From positions 1-64,000 of the forward strand of contig JAILLE010000044.1 of the NCBI GenBank assembly GCA_024693285.1: a stretch of DNA of 64,000 nucleotides, written 5' to 3'. A program made the position numbers and the translations under genes. The notes beneath the pieces are model-generated. The model saw nothing but the letters and a program-made list of their open reading frames with translations. It made no database searches and had not been told where the DNA came from. Below are positions 36,025 to 46,994 of this stretch, piece after piece (position 1 is the stretch's first letter; each line of letters opens with the position of its first letter). Source of the stretch: Bacteroidales bacterium (GTDB lineage: Bacteria > Bacteroidota > Bacteroidia > Bacteroidales > UBA932).

Positions 36025-36037
36025 CACTTAAACGAGT

Positions 36038-37327
36038 ATGAGGATGTCAAAAAGAGCGAGAATTCTTGCGGCGGCCTTTCTGACATTGGCCGCCCTTGCC
36101 ATCGTGGCAATAACCTCCAGTTTCGGCAAAAAAGAGAAAGAGATCCACAGGATCCCGGTCAACCTCAACGAGACCCTCACCAACGAGATGTCTGACACCT
36201 CTGTCCTTAATGGATTCGACAAGAAAGTCAAGGACTACATGACTTACTGGGGGCTTCGGGGAGCATCACTTTCCGTAATGCGGAACGACTCCCTGCTCTT
36301 TTCCAAAGGCTATGGCTGGGCTGACGAAAAAGAGCCCATGACTCCAGGCCACATCCTCAGGATGGCCTCTGTTTCAAAACTTATCACCGCAGTCGGAATC
36401 ATGGTACTGGAGGAGAAGGGACTCTTAAGGCTTGACGACCAGGTGTTTGGCCCTGGCGGAATCCTGGACGACTCACTTTACAACGCCGCTATAGCTGACT
36501 CTCTTTACATGAAGATCACTGTCGAGGACCTTCTCCGCCACAAGGGAGGTTTCTCCAAGAAGGGAGGTGACCCGATGTTCTCGACACGATGGATAATGTC
36601 TCAGAACGCCTGGAAGGAAGTACCTACCAAAGAGCAACTTACGGTGTTGCAACTGAAACGGGCCCTCGCATTCGAGCCTGGCACTTTCCAGGAATATTCC
36701 AACTACGGTTACCTGGCGCTTTCGATGGTCATCGAGAAAGTCAGCGGGATGGAATATGAGGACTTCATCCAGGAGAAAGTGTTCCACCCGATCGGCTGTG
36801 TGAACTTCAAACTGGCCGGTAACTACTATGCCGACAAGCATCCTGGCGAAGTCCGCTACTATGTCCAGAAAGACGACCAGCCCGTGGATGAGTTCAATAA
36901 CAGCGGACGCAAGGTGACCCGCAGTTATGGCGGGAATGACGTTTCCGGCCTTCTGGGAGCGGGAGCATGGGTAGGCTCCACCCCGGAGCTTGCTCTGCTG
37001 GTGGCCTCTATAGACGGCAAGCCGGAGGTGCCGGATTTAATTACCAAAGAGAGCGTGGACGCGATGACGGAATACTTCGACCCGGACACATATTCTTTGG
37101 GATGGAACGACACCAAGCCCACCGGGGAATGGACCCGCACCGGTTCTTTCGCCGGCACCACAGCCCTTGTGAAATACTTCCCCGACGGGGAGTGCTGGAT
37201 ATTCATCGCCAACACCAGCACCTACAAAGGCCCCGGACTCGCCAAGTTCACCACTGAACTCTTCGAAGACCTCCGCTCTTCCTTCTCCATCAAATTCCCG
37301 AAGCGAAACCTTTTCTATAAAGACTAG
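36038..37327 (+). CDS. Serine hydrolase, class C beta-lactamase-like
   Basis: 429 residues. N-terminal signal-anchor helix (about 6-28). Class C motif SxxK is SVSK (about 110) and the second motif YSNYGY (YxN, about 220) is clear. The third-motif region is GTTALVKY rather than a typical KTG. Such proteins act on peptidoglycan peptides, esters or D-amino-acid peptides; a specific substrate cannot be assigned. It ends just before the palindrome at 37330-37440. Confidence 0.88.
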   Translation: MRMSKRARILAAAFLTLAALAIVAITSSFGKKEKEIHRIPVNLNETLTNEMSDTSVLNGFDKKVKDYMTYWGLRGASLSVMRNDSLLFSKGYGWADEKEPMTPGHILRMASVSKLITAVGIMVLEEKGLLRLDDQVFGPGGILDDSLYNAAIADSLYMKITVEDLLRHKGGFSKKGGDPMFSTRWIMSQNAWKEVPTKEQLTVLQLKRALAFEPGTFQEYSNYGYLALSMVIEKVSGMEYEDFIQEKVFHPIGCVNFKLAGNYYADKHPGEVRYYVQKDDQPVDEFNNSGRKVTRSYGGNDVSGLLGAGAWVGSTPELALLVASIDGKPEVPDLITKESVDAMTEYFDPDTYSLGWNDTKPTGEWTRTGSFAGTTALVKYFPDGECWIFIANTSTYKGPGLAKFTTELFEDLRSSFSIKFPKRNLFYKD

Positions 37328-37329
37328 AA

Positions 37330-37440
37330 GCCAAAAGACCTTCCCCCCTTGAACCACTGCCACCCTCGGCACGTTAAGAGGGAGGGACCCTTTAGGGAGG
37401 GGCCGCGAAGCGGCGGTTCAAGGAGGGAAGGTCTCTTGGC
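37330..37440. repeat. 111-base imperfect palindrome (MITE-like) between convergent genes
   Basis: A left arm of 26 bases (37330-37355, beginning GCCAAAAGACC) and a right arm (37415-37440, beginning GGTTCAAGGAGG) are reverse complements at 24 of 26 positions. The 59-base centre contains GCCGCGAAGCGGC, another palindrome, plus two related GGGAGGG segments. It has no coding capacity and lies directly after the serine hydrolase gene and before the 3' end of the phosphotransacylase gene. Confidence 0.7.
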
Positions 37441-37452
37441 GCTTAATGCGCT

Positions 37453-38364
37453 TTATTTATTGACGAACATCACCGCCTCGGCTATGGAGTTCAGTTTGGT
37501 GTCGACACTGTCAGCGCGGCTGGCAAGCACACAAGGAGCTGTTGTTCCAACCAGCATTCCAGCCTGACGCACACCAGTAGCCAACTTGGAATTGGTCTTC
37601 CAGAAAACATTGGCGGACTCGATATTCGGGAACTGCAAGCAGTCAGCGTCACCAGCGACGGGACTGACAAGCTTCTTGATCTGCACAGACTCCTCATCGA
37701 TAGCGACATCCAAAGCCAGAGGGCCGTCACCGACGCAACCCTTGATCTGACCACGATCGCACATCTTCGCGAGCTGGGCGGCCTCGATACAAGCGGGCAT
37801 AGAATCAAGCATCTGCTCAGAGGCGGCAATGAAAGCTATCTTCGGTTTCGCGATTCCGAAAGACTTGGCGACACCAACCAAATAGTTGGCTATCTTCACC
37901 TTCTGGCGGAAATCAGGAAGAGGAATCACAGCCATGTCGGAAAGGAACATGAGCTTATGGTAATTAGGGTTCTCGATGATACCGACGTGGCTCAGGACAC
38001 CCTTAGGAGGAAGAAGTCCGGTCTCCTTGTTGAGGATGGCGCGCAGGAACTTGTCGGTAGAGCAGAGTCCCTTCATAAGCACATCACCATCACCATCATG
38101 AACCATCTGGACAGCCTTGGCGACAGCCTTCAGCTCGACAGTCTCATTGACAATGTCAAACTGCTCCATGTCGATGCCAAGCTTGGCGCAAGTGGCGGCG
38201 ATAAGCTCCTTGTCACCGACCAAAGTGACCTTCACGAAGCCCATCTCAGAAGCCTTGGCGCAAGCCTCGATAGTGTGCTCATCCACGGCCCAAGCCGCTA
38301 CCATTTTCTTGCAGATGCCCTTCTCTTTGAGCTCCGCAAACACATCAGCGAATTTAGTGATCAT
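37453..38364 (-). CDS. Phosphate acetyl/butyryltransferase (Ptb-like)
   Basis: 303 residues. Transfers an acyl group between CoA and phosphate. The protein has the length and pattern of the phosphate butyryltransferase family: VLMKGLCSTDKFLRAIL, KETGLLPPKGVLSHVGI and the C-terminal APCVLASRADSVDTKLNSIA. Acetyltransferase activity is possible too. It is 21 bases downstream of acetate kinase on the same strand, so the pair would convert an acyl-CoA to the acid with ATP formation. Confidence 0.85.
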   Translation of the reverse strand: MITKFADVFAELKEKGICKKMVAAWAVDEHTIEACAKASEMGFVKVTLVGDKELIAATCAKLGIDMEQFDIVNETVELKAVAKAVQMVHDGDGDVLMKGLCSTDKFLRAILNKETGLLPPKGVLSHVGIIENPNYHKLMFLSDMAVIPLPDFRQKVKIANYLVGVAKSFGIAKPKIAFIAASEQMLDSMPACIEAAQLAKMCDRGQIKGCVGDGPLALDVAIDEESVQIKKLVSPVAGDADCLQFPNIESANVFWKTNSKLATGVRQAGMLVGTTAPCVLASRADSVDTKLNSIAEAVMFVNK

Positions 38365-38385
38365 AATATTTGATTGATTATCAGT

Positions 38386-39600
38386 TTATTCCTCAATACT
38401 TTGCACAAGGTGCATGGTGTCTCTGGCTATCACAAGCTCCTCGTCGGTAGTGACGAGAGCGGCCTTGATCTTCGATTCAGGAAGGGAGATGATAGTGTCC
38501 TCACCCCATGCGGTATTGGCCTCATAGTCGAATTGGAGACCGAGGAAGGTCAGGTTCTCACAGACCCTGCGACGCAGGCGGCTGTTATGCTCTCCGATAC
38601 CACCGGTAAAGAACACGGCATCCAAGCCGTTCATCTCGGCGGCGTAAGCGCCGATATACTTGATCATCTGGAATGAAAGCATCTTCAGGACGAGTTTCGC
38701 CTTGAAGTCGCCTCCATTGGCCAGCTCATCCATCTCACGGGCGTCTGAAGTCCTCTGTGAAACGCCGAGGAAACCGCTCTTCTTGTTGACGAGGGTGTAC
38801 ATATCATCCGGTGAGATGTTTTCCTTCTTCATGATGAAGAGGATGGCGTTAGGATCGACATCACCGCAGCGAGTGCCCATGATAAGGCCCTCCAGCGGGG
38901 TAAGACCCATGGAGGTATCGATAGACTTGCCGTTATGAATAGCGGTGATGGAACTACCGTTACCGATGTGGCATGTGACGATCCTGGAATCGTTGATGTC
39001 CAGACCAACCATCTTCGCGCCCTTTTGGGCGACAAACTGGTGGCTTGTACCGTGGGCTCCGTAACGACGGATATGATACTTCTCGTAATATTCGTAAGGA
39101 AGGCCATACATGTAAGCCTGCGGAGGCATTGTCTGATGGAAAGCGGTGTCGAAGGTGACCACCTGCGGCACATTTGGGAGAACCTCCTGGCAAGCCCTGA
39201 TACCAAGCAGGTGGGCAGGGTTGTGGAGGGGTGCGAAGTCGCAGCAGTAATCGATCTTGGAAAGGACATCCTCGTCCACGATAGCGCTACCTGAGAAGAA
39301 GTCGGCACCCTGAACAATCCTGTGGCCGACAGCCTCGATATCATCGAACGACTGGAGCACACCGTAATCCTTGTCCACAAGGGCGTCAAGCACAAGCTGC
39401 ATTCCGACTGTATGATCAGGGATAGGCAAATCTTTGACAACCTTATCCTTACCGATAGGTGTGTGAACCAGCCTGCCGGACTCGAGTCCGATCTTCTCCA
39501 CTATGCCCTTGGCCATCAGGTCATAGATATCATCGCTCCGCATGTCAAGCAGTTGGTACTTGATCGAGGAACTTCCGCAATTGATAACCAGAATGATCAT
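38386..39600 (-). CDS. ackA: Acetate kinase
   Basis: 404 residues. N-terminal phosphate-binding INCGSSSIKYQLLDM, active-site HNPAHLLGI and FDTAFHQTMP, and HIGNGSSITAI. The C-terminal GGIGEHN motif is present. Makes ATP from acetyl phosphate in fermentation. It is first in a two-gene operon with the phosphotransacylase and has a TATCTTTG promoter box at 39631-39638. Confidence 0.95.
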   Translation of the reverse strand: MIILVINCGSSSIKYQLLDMRSDDIYDLMAKGIVEKIGLESGRLVHTPIGKDKVVKDLPIPDHTVGMQLVLDALVDKDYGVLQSFDDIEAVGHRIVQGADFFSGSAIVDEDVLSKIDYCCDFAPLHNPAHLLGIRACQEVLPNVPQVVTFDTAFHQTMPPQAYMYGLPYEYYEKYHIRRYGAHGTSHQFVAQKGAKMVGLDINDSRIVTCHIGNGSSITAIHNGKSIDTSMGLTPLEGLIMGTRCGDVDPNAILFIMKKENISPDDMYTLVNKKSGFLGVSQRTSDAREMDELANGGDFKAKLVLKMLSFQMIKYIGAYAAEMNGLDAVFFTGGIGEHNSRLRRRVCENLTFLGLQFDYEANTAWGEDTIISLPESKIKAALVTTDEELVIARDTMHLVQSIEE

Positions 39601-39630
39601 TATCCTAAAAAATAAAAAGTTTCAGAATGA

Positions 39631-39638
39631 CAAAGATA
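39631..39638 (-). promoter_or_regulatory. Bacteroidota -7 promoter box for ackA
   Basis: Minus strand reads TATCTTTG, exact TAnnTTTG, 30 bases upstream of the ackA start. Confidence 0.6.
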
Positions 39639-39679
39639 CGAAATTAATAGCTATTTTTACAAAAATAAGAAAACTGGCT

Positions 39680-40786
39680 ATGAAGGACTCAGGAGAGATC
39701 GTGGGGATAGGGATGATGTTCGCCGCCGGCGTGGCCGCCGGAGCTATCTTGGCTGAATATATCAAAGTCACTCCATTGGCTATCCCATGTTGCCTCTCGA
39801 TGACGATTCCGACTCTCTCGGTGGTCATATTCCTTAAATCGAGCAGCAAAAAACCAAACCGCTTCGCATTCCTTTTGCTTTTCCTCTTCACCGGATTGTT
39901 CTGCTCCGTCAATTCAATTATCGGAGACGGGATCCCTATTCCCAAAGGGTATCTGGCAAGAGTTGCCTCCATTAAAGGAGAACAACTTAAGAGCCTGATT
40001 GACAACATCCCATACCCCTCCTCCGGAACCGGACCTCTTGTCAAAGCGTTGCTGACCGGGGACCGGAGCGGCCTGGACAAGGCTACCGTCAACATATTCA
40101 GGGCAAGTGGGGCTTCACATATTCTCGCATTGTCCGGATTGCATCTTGGAATACTCTACCTTATCCTCGCCAGGTTGACTGCCCCGCTTGGCAACAGTCC
40201 CAGAGCCAAGAGAATGCGATTCCTCCTGACCATTGGAGCCGCCGGTTTTTACACATTGATGACCGGAGCTTCCCCGTCAATAGTCAGGGCATTCCTTTAC
40301 ATCACAATCGGAGAAACAGCCCGACTGCTCGGAAGGGAACGGAATCCCGCCAACATCCTTCTCACCGCATTGACCATCCAACTGGCCCTCAAACCGGAAG
40401 TAATATCTTCCCTCGGCTTCCAGCTATCTTATCTGGCGATGGCCGGAATAACATTCATCTATCCCTGGCTGGAAAAGATGTATCCGGAAGGAGATGGATT
40501 CGCCGGAAGGATCGACCCCATGAGGAGACTATGGAAAGGCGCCGCCCTCTCCCTTTCCTGTCAAGTATTTACCTCTCCCCTAGCCTGGTACCGTTTTCAC
40601 ACCTTCCCGAAATACTTCTTGATAACAAACCTTACCGCCCTGCCACTGACAAGCGCGGTCATGGTACTTTCAGTAACCACGATCGCACTGTCCGGGACCG
40701 GAATATGTCCGGATCTTCTGATTAATCTGAACGACAAGGCGGTGAGCCTCCTCGTCGAATGCCTTGGTGTTATCAGCTCGCTGTGA
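39680..40786 (+). CDS. Short ComEC/Rec2-like channel protein
   Basis: 368 residues from the ATG at 39680. Several transmembrane helices with the ComEC/Rec2 Competence-domain signature: ALLTGDRSGLDKATVNIFRASGASHILALSGLHLGILY and GASPSIVRAFLYITIGE. ComEC forms the inner-membrane channel for DNA uptake. Full-length Bacteroidota ComEC is about 650-700 residues, with an N-terminal DUF4131 and sometimes a C-terminal metallo-beta-lactamase-like domain. Here only the channel core remains, and the stop falls 14 bases inside the end of convergent fucP. It is either a compact ComEC or a truncated remnant; the reading frame is intact. Confidence 0.75.
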   Translation: MKDSGEIVGIGMMFAAGVAAGAILAEYIKVTPLAIPCCLSMTIPTLSVVIFLKSSSKKPNRFAFLLLFLFTGLFCSVNSIIGDGIPIPKGYLARVASIKGEQLKSLIDNIPYPSSGTGPLVKALLTGDRSGLDKATVNIFRASGASHILALSGLHLGILYLILARLTAPLGNSPRAKRMRFLLTIGAAGFYTLMTGASPSIVRAFLYITIGETARLLGRERNPANILLTALTIQLALKPEVISSLGFQLSYLAMAGITFIYPWLEKMYPEGDGFAGRIDPMRRLWKGAALSLSCQVFTSPLAWYRFHTFPKYFLITNLTALPLTSAVMVLSVTTIALSGTGICPDLLINLNDKAVSLLVECLGVISSL

Positions 40787-42080
40787 CTTGTCGCCTGGCC
40801 TTGTAAGACCTCAATCCGTAGATCAAGACTATCACGAAGCAAATAAGCGGCAGGACAAATGACACATTGACCGCAGGATGGCCGAAAATCACTCCCTGAT
40901 CTATAATCATACCCTGCAGAGGAGGCATAATCGCCCCACCCACAATAGCTTCCACCAAGAAGGCGGCTCCGAGACTGGCGTCCTGGGCATCCACATTCTC
41001 AAGGGCGATACCGTAGATGGTCGGGAACATCAGCGACATGAAAGCACTGATTCCCATAAGGCAATAGAGACCTCCCATTCCGACTATCGTTATCGCTCCG
41101 ATGGCGCACAGAGCCGCTCCTGTGGCGAATATCGCCAACAACCTACTGGAGTTGACATACTTCATCAATGCGGTCGCCACGAAACGTCCGCAAAGGAAAA
41201 GAGCCATGGCGATGATGTTGTATGTCTGAGCTGTGGCCTTGTTGATTCCGAGGTTGTCAGCGTACTGGATGATGAATGTCCAGGTCATGATCTGGGCTGC
41301 GACATAGAACATCTGTGTCAGAACGCCTTCCCTGTACATTTTGTTATGCCAGAGGTTCGAGAGAGTCTTGCCGGTGCTGTTTGTACGCTCCGGCTGGATG
41401 TCAGTCTTCGGAACCTTCGCCAAAGCTATGATGATCAATACCGCCACAACCACCAGACCTATAATGACATAGGGGTTACGGATCACGGCAAGGTCATGAA
41501 GACGGATGCTTGCCTTCTCGGCCTCGGAAAGAGTCGGGAATATGATATTTCCGGCAGCGTCACGCTTGTCAGAAAGGAGTTGGGGCAACACTATGAAAGA
41601 CGCCACGCTCATTCCCATCAACGAACCCATCGGGTTGAACGACTGGGAGAGATTCAATCTCCTGGTAGCGTTGTCCTTCGAACCCAAGGAAAGGATGAAA
41701 GGATTGGCTGTGGTCTCGAGGAAGGCAAGACCGAAGGTCAGGACATACAGAGAAACACAGAAGAACGAGAACTGCTGGAACTGGGCCGCGGGAATGAACA
41801 GGAAGGCTCCTATCGCATACAGGGCCAGGCCGAGCAGTATTCCGCTCTTGTAGCTGTGCTTGCGGATGAAAAGAGCGGCCGGGATGGCCATCGTGGCGTA
41901 GCCTCCATAAAAGGCGAACTGCACCAGAGAGGCCTTGGCGGCGCTCAATTCCATTACCGTCTGGAAGGCCGCCACCATCGGGTTGGTGATGTCGTTGGCG
42001 AACCCCCAGAGGGCAAAGAGTGATGTGATAAGGATAAAGATGAAGAGATATTTCTTCTCCACCAGTTTATCTTTTGCCAT
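40773..42080 (-). CDS. fucP: L-fucose:H+ symporter
   Basis: 435 residues, twelve predicted helices of the major facilitator superfamily. The FucP segments LFALWGFANDITNPMVAAF (helix 1, Asp and Asn contacts), LETTANPFILSLGS and SFNPMGSLMGM are clear. Imports L-fucose across the inner membrane. It lies 6 bases downstream of fucI on the same strand. Confidence 0.93.
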   Translation of the reverse strand: MAKDKLVEKKYLFIFILITSLFALWGFANDITNPMVAAFQTVMELSAAKASLVQFAFYGGYATMAIPAALFIRKHSYKSGILLGLALYAIGAFLFIPAAQFQQFSFFCVSLYVLTFGLAFLETTANPFILSLGSKDNATRRLNLSQSFNPMGSLMGMSVASFIVLPQLLSDKRDAAGNIIFPTLSEAEKASIRLHDLAVIRNPYVIIGLVVVAVLIIIALAKVPKTDIQPERTNSTGKTLSNLWHNKMYREGVLTQMFYVAAQIMTWTFIIQYADNLGINKATAQTYNIIAMALFLCGRFVATALMKYVNSSRLLAIFATGAALCAIGAITIVGMGGLYCLMGISAFMSLMFPTIYGIALENVDAQDASLGAAFLVEAIVGGAIMPPLQGMIIDQGVIFGHPAVNVSFVLPLICFVIVLIYGLRSYKARRQVTAS

Positions 42081-42086
42081 ATTCCG

Positions 42087-43859
42087 CTACTTGTAGATAG
42101 GACCGAAATTGGCGCAGGCGCGGAAGTCGGCGCCCTCCTTATCCATTCCGAAGGCGTTCCAAGCGGCCGGACGGAATATCTTGGCGTCATCCACATTGTG
42201 CATGCAGACAGGAATCCTCAGCATGGAGGCGAGGGTGATCATGTCAGCGCCGATATGGCCATAGGAAATGGCTCCATGGTTGGCTCCCCAGTTGTTCATC
42301 ACGCTGTAGACATCCTTGAAGGCGTCCTTCGTGGGATCAAGGCGAGGAGTGAACCAAGTGGTCGGCCAAGTCGGATCTGTGCGCTTGTCAAGCACATCGT
42401 GGATCTCAGGCTCAACATTGACGACCCAGCCCTCAGCGATCTGGAGGACAGGTCCCAGACCATCCACAATATTGATTCTCATCATGGTGGCAGGGAAATC
42501 TCCCTTCGAGACAAAATGGATGCTGAAGCCGCCTCCGCGGAAGTAATCGCGGTCAGCCGGCATCCACCATGAGTTCTCGAGGCACTTCTTCTCGTCCTCG
42601 TCAGTCATCTCCCAGAAGGTCTTCATCACAGGTTTACCCTCAGCGTCGACACTCTGGCCGCAACCGTCCATAGTAGTCGCTCCGGAGTTGATCAGATGGA
42701 TGATTCCCGGGGCGGCCTTGCCGGTAAGTTCCTTGCCAGTGACCCTCTTGACAGCCTCAGGGCTCCAATAAGTACGCACGTCAGAGAATATCTGAGGCAG
42801 GTTGGTCACCAGATGGCCGAGAAGCATCGCCGCACCGTTGAGAGAGTCGTTCTCTGTGGCGAGGATAGTCGGCTCACGACGGCCGTTCCAGTCGAAGTTG
42901 GTGTTCAATAAGGTCTCGGTGAAGTCTCCGTTAGGCATCCAGTCTGTCCACTGACGCTGGCCCTGGAAACCTCCGGCGATGGCGTTGTGTCCAAGAGCCT
43001 CCTCTTTGAATCCCAATTCCTTGAGCTTAGGATTGCCATGGAGCAAATCCATCACGATAATGGTCATCTTGGTGACGAAATCCCAGTCCTTGTCTTTCTC
43101 CTCGCGGGTTTTCTGTTTCTCGGGACGATTCTTGTCCCAGCCCTCCTGCGGCATGCAATATTTCTCGACCCAAGCCTTGGCTTTGGCATATTCCTCAGGA
43201 TCATAGATGCCGAGATCCATACGACGGAGAATCTCCACTTCATCGACACTCTCATTCCTCATTCCCAAGTACTTCTGGAAGAAATCGCAGTCGACGATAG
43301 ATCCCGCGATACCCATCGTGACACTACCGATGGAGAGGTAAGACTCACCCCTCATCTCACCGACAGCCACAGCAGCCTTGGCGAAACGGAGAATCTTCTC
43401 CGCGACATCGCAAGGGATGGAGTTGTCGTCCAAGTCCTGCACGTCATGGCCATATATACCAAAAGCGGGCAGACCTTTCTGGGCATGGGCGGCGAGGACA
43501 GCGGCAAGATAAACCGCTCCGGGACGCTCCGTGCCGTTGAATCCCCATACAGCCTTCGGCCAAAGAGGATGCATATCCATAGTCTCAGAGCCGTAGCACC
43601 AGCAGGAAGTGACAGAGATGGTTCCCCAGACTCCCTCCCTCTCGAACTTCTCCGCACAAGCGGCGCTCTCAGCCACACGGCCGATCGTAGTGTCGGCTAT
43701 CACACATTCGACAGGACAGCCATCGCTGTACTTGAGGTTAGACGAGATAAGTTCCGCCACGTTGGCGGCCAGGGTCATGGTCTTATCTTCCAGACTCTCA
43801 CGAACACCGCCCTGGCGACCATCTATGGTCGGGCGGATACCGATTTTAGGATGCTTCAT
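42087..43859 (-). CDS. fucI: L-fucose isomerase
   Basis: 590 residues. Converts L-fucose to L-fuculose. The start [20 protein letters not shown] and segments [20 protein letters not shown] and [20 protein letters not shown] are typical of FucI, as is [20 protein letters not shown]. Manganese-ligand Glu, Asp and His residues lie within these. It is first of the fucI-fucP operon, with a TATCTTTA box at 43902-43909. Confidence 0.95.
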   Translation of the reverse strand: MKHPKIGIRPTIDGRQGGVRESLEDKTMTLAANVAELISSNLKYSDGCPVECVIADTTIGRVAESAACAEKFEREGVWGTISVTSCWCYGSETMDMHPLWPKAVWGFNGTERPGAVYLAAVLAAHAQKGLPAFGIYGHDVQDLDDNSIPCDVAEKILRFAKAAVAVGEMRGESYLSIGSVTMGIAGSIVDCDFFQKYLGMRNESVDEVEILRRMDLGIYDPEEYAKAKAWVEKYCMPQEGWDKNRPEKQKTREEKDKDWDFVTKMTIIVMDLLHGNPKLKELGFKEEALGHNAIAGGFQGQRQWTDWMPNGDFTETLLNTNFDWNGRREPTILATENDSLNGAAMLLGHLVTNLPQIFSDVRTYWSPEAVKRVTGKELTGKAAPGIIHLINSGATTMDGCGQSVDAEGKPVMKTFWEMTDEDEKKCLENSWWMPADRDYFRGGGFSIHFVSKGDFPATMMRINIVDGLGPVLQIAEGWVVNVEPEIHDVLDKRTDPTWPTTWFTPRLDPTKDAFKDVYSVMNNWGANHGAISYGHIGADMITLASMLRIPVCMHNVDDAKIFRPAAWNAFGMDKEGADFRACANFGPIYK

Positions 43860-43901
43860 AACTTATGTGGTGTTTATTCATTTGTTGGCGTAACCAATCT
43901 A

Positions 43902-43909
43902 TAAAGATA
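43902..43909 (-). promoter_or_regulatory. Putative -7 box for fucI-fucP
   Basis: Minus strand reads TATCTTTA, one base off TAnnTTTG. CACCACAT follows in the leader (43865-43872), as upstream of the GH29 and GH2 genes. Confidence 0.45.
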
Positions 43910-43915
43910 GTGTTT

Positions 43916-44557
43916 TTATTTGACAAGTGAGCGTAAAAACCAGATGATTTTATCCTTCAATGAACTCTCGGGATCCTTCCAAGAAGGGATCTGTGGATCC
44001 CGTCTTGTCGAAGCCAGCACTCCAGGAGCCACCATCCTCGCCACACCGGCGCAGGCCAGTTTCGCCCCATAGCCGTAATTCAGCAGGCCCCTGCGGAAGA
44101 CATCAGATGGATTTTCGATATGCGATAAAGCGTATTCCGGGACAAGGGCTATCGACAAGTCGAACAGGTGGCAAGGAACAGGGATAATGGGATCTGGCTC
44201 AATAAGCCGCCCCCTCCGGGTCCTTCCACCGAAAAGAAGGCTCTTGTCCGGACGGGAGACAGTGCCGGCGATCACAGCCTTATGGCGGAGGAACTCTGAA
44301 TTCTCAAGAAGGCATGCCAGCATTCCCTCTTCCAAAGCAAGGTCGTGGTCGAGCCACAAGAAAAAGTCCGCACCTTCTTTGGACGCTTTCTCGCAAACCG
44401 CCTGATATCCTTTCTCCCCGGCATCATTCAGGAATATGGAAAAAGAGTACTTCCCTTCCGAGGCCACGGCATCAATCTGCCTCTGGCACTCCTCCAGGCA
44501 ACCGGCGGAGCCGTCGTCACCTTCATGGATAGTGACCAGTATAGCTACTTTGGACAT
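43916..44557 (-). CDS. Glycosyltransferase family 2-like protein
   Basis: 213 residues. Starts VAILVTIHEGDDGSAGCL, the nucleotide-binding strand of GT-A enzymes, and has a DxD-like FLWLDHDLAL (about 69). The C-terminal half is less typical and has no transmembrane helix. Short for GT2, so the acceptor domain may be minimal. It sits 5 bases after lepA on the minus strand. Donor and acceptor unknown. Confidence 0.6.
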   Translation of the reverse strand: MSKVAILVTIHEGDDGSAGCLEECQRQIDAVASEGKYSFSIFLNDAGEKGYQAVCEKASKEGADFFLWLDHDLALEEGMLACLLENSEFLRHKAVIAGTVSRPDKSLLFGGRTRRGRLIEPDPIIPVPCHLFDLSIALVPEYALSHIENPSDVFRRGLLNYGYGAKLACAGVARMVAPGVLASTRRDPQIPSWKDPESSLKDKIIWFLRSLVK

Positions 44558-44562
44558 ATTCT

Positions 44563-46353
<1,791 letters not shown>

Positions 46354-46358
46354 AATTG

Positions 46359-46366
46359 CAAAAATA
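46359..46366 (-). promoter_or_regulatory. Bacteroidota -7 promoter box for lepA, next to the start codon
   Basis: Minus strand reads TATTTTTG, then CAATT and the ATG. With a usual spacing the transcript starts at the start codon. Confidence 0.5.
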
Positions 46367-46378
46367 AGCAAATTGTCG

Positions 46379-46386
46379 TACATTTG
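46379..46386 (+). promoter_or_regulatory. Bacteroidota -7 promoter box for the ECF sigma operon
   Basis: TACATTTG matches TAnnTTTG, 25 bases before the sigma factor start; it lies back to back with the lepA box, 12 bases apart. Confidence 0.55.
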
Positions 46387-46411
46387 AAAGATTGAGAGAG
46401 TACATGATAGG

Positions 46412-46954
46412 ATGACGGACAAGGAAATATTGGACCTTTACCAATCCGGTCAACGGGAAAAAGCTTTCACTGAAATCGTGGATTCGTACAGTGAGAGACT
46501 CTACTGGCATGTCCGGCGTTTTCTTTGTTCCCATGATGACACCGACGACATGGTCCAGGAGATATTCTTGAAAATTTGGAACTCTCTACCCTTTTTCAGA
46601 GGCGACTCCCAGCTTTACACATGGATTTACAGGATAGCCACCAACGAGTCCCTGAATTTTCTCCAAAAACAGAAAATACGTTCCGCTTTGCGCTTCGAAA
46701 GCGTCTCCACCAGGTTAGAGGAGAAAATAGACGAGGACACCGGAGTGGATGGGGACGAGGCGCAAAGGCTCCTTATGAAAGCAGTCCAGCGACTGCCCTC
46801 AAAACAACGTACAGTATTCATAATGAGATGGTTCGACGAGCTGTCGTATGAGGATATCTCAGAGATTCTGGGGACATCCGTCGGGGCGCTGAAAGCATCC
46901 TATCATTTCGCGGCGGAAAAAATAAAGGCCGCACTTGAGAAAAATTTAAAATGA
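46412..46954 (+). CDS. RNA polymerase ECF sigma factor
   Basis: 180 residues. Region 2 includes [18 protein letters not shown] and the segment [20 protein letters not shown]; region 4 is [21 protein letters not shown] with [20 protein letters not shown] as the helix-turn-helix. Typical size for an ECF factor. It is followed by a membrane protein gene and a Spy-like gene on the same strand, the arrangement of a Bacteroidota sigma-cognate membrane-regulator unit. Confidence 0.94.
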   Translation: MTDKEILDLYQSGQREKAFTEIVDSYSERLYWHVRRFLCSHDDTDDMVQEIFLKIWNSLPFFRGDSQLYTWIYRIATNESLNFLQKQKIRSALRFESVSTRLEEKIDEDTGVDGDEAQRLLMKAVQRLPSKQRTVFIMRWFDELSYEDISEILGTSVGALKASYHFAAEKIKAALEKNLK

Positions 46955-46994
46955 TTTTAAACCTTATTATCTATAGTTTGTCAAATAATCGGTA

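Noticed and set aside
40878..42023. Open frame opposite fucP on the plus strand
   Set aside because: No family resemblance, and rich in His/Glu/Gly as reverse-complement reading of a membrane gene; fucP is clear.
42987..43904. Open frame opposite fucI on the plus strand
   Set aside because: Antisense to a conserved enzyme; no start signal or motif.
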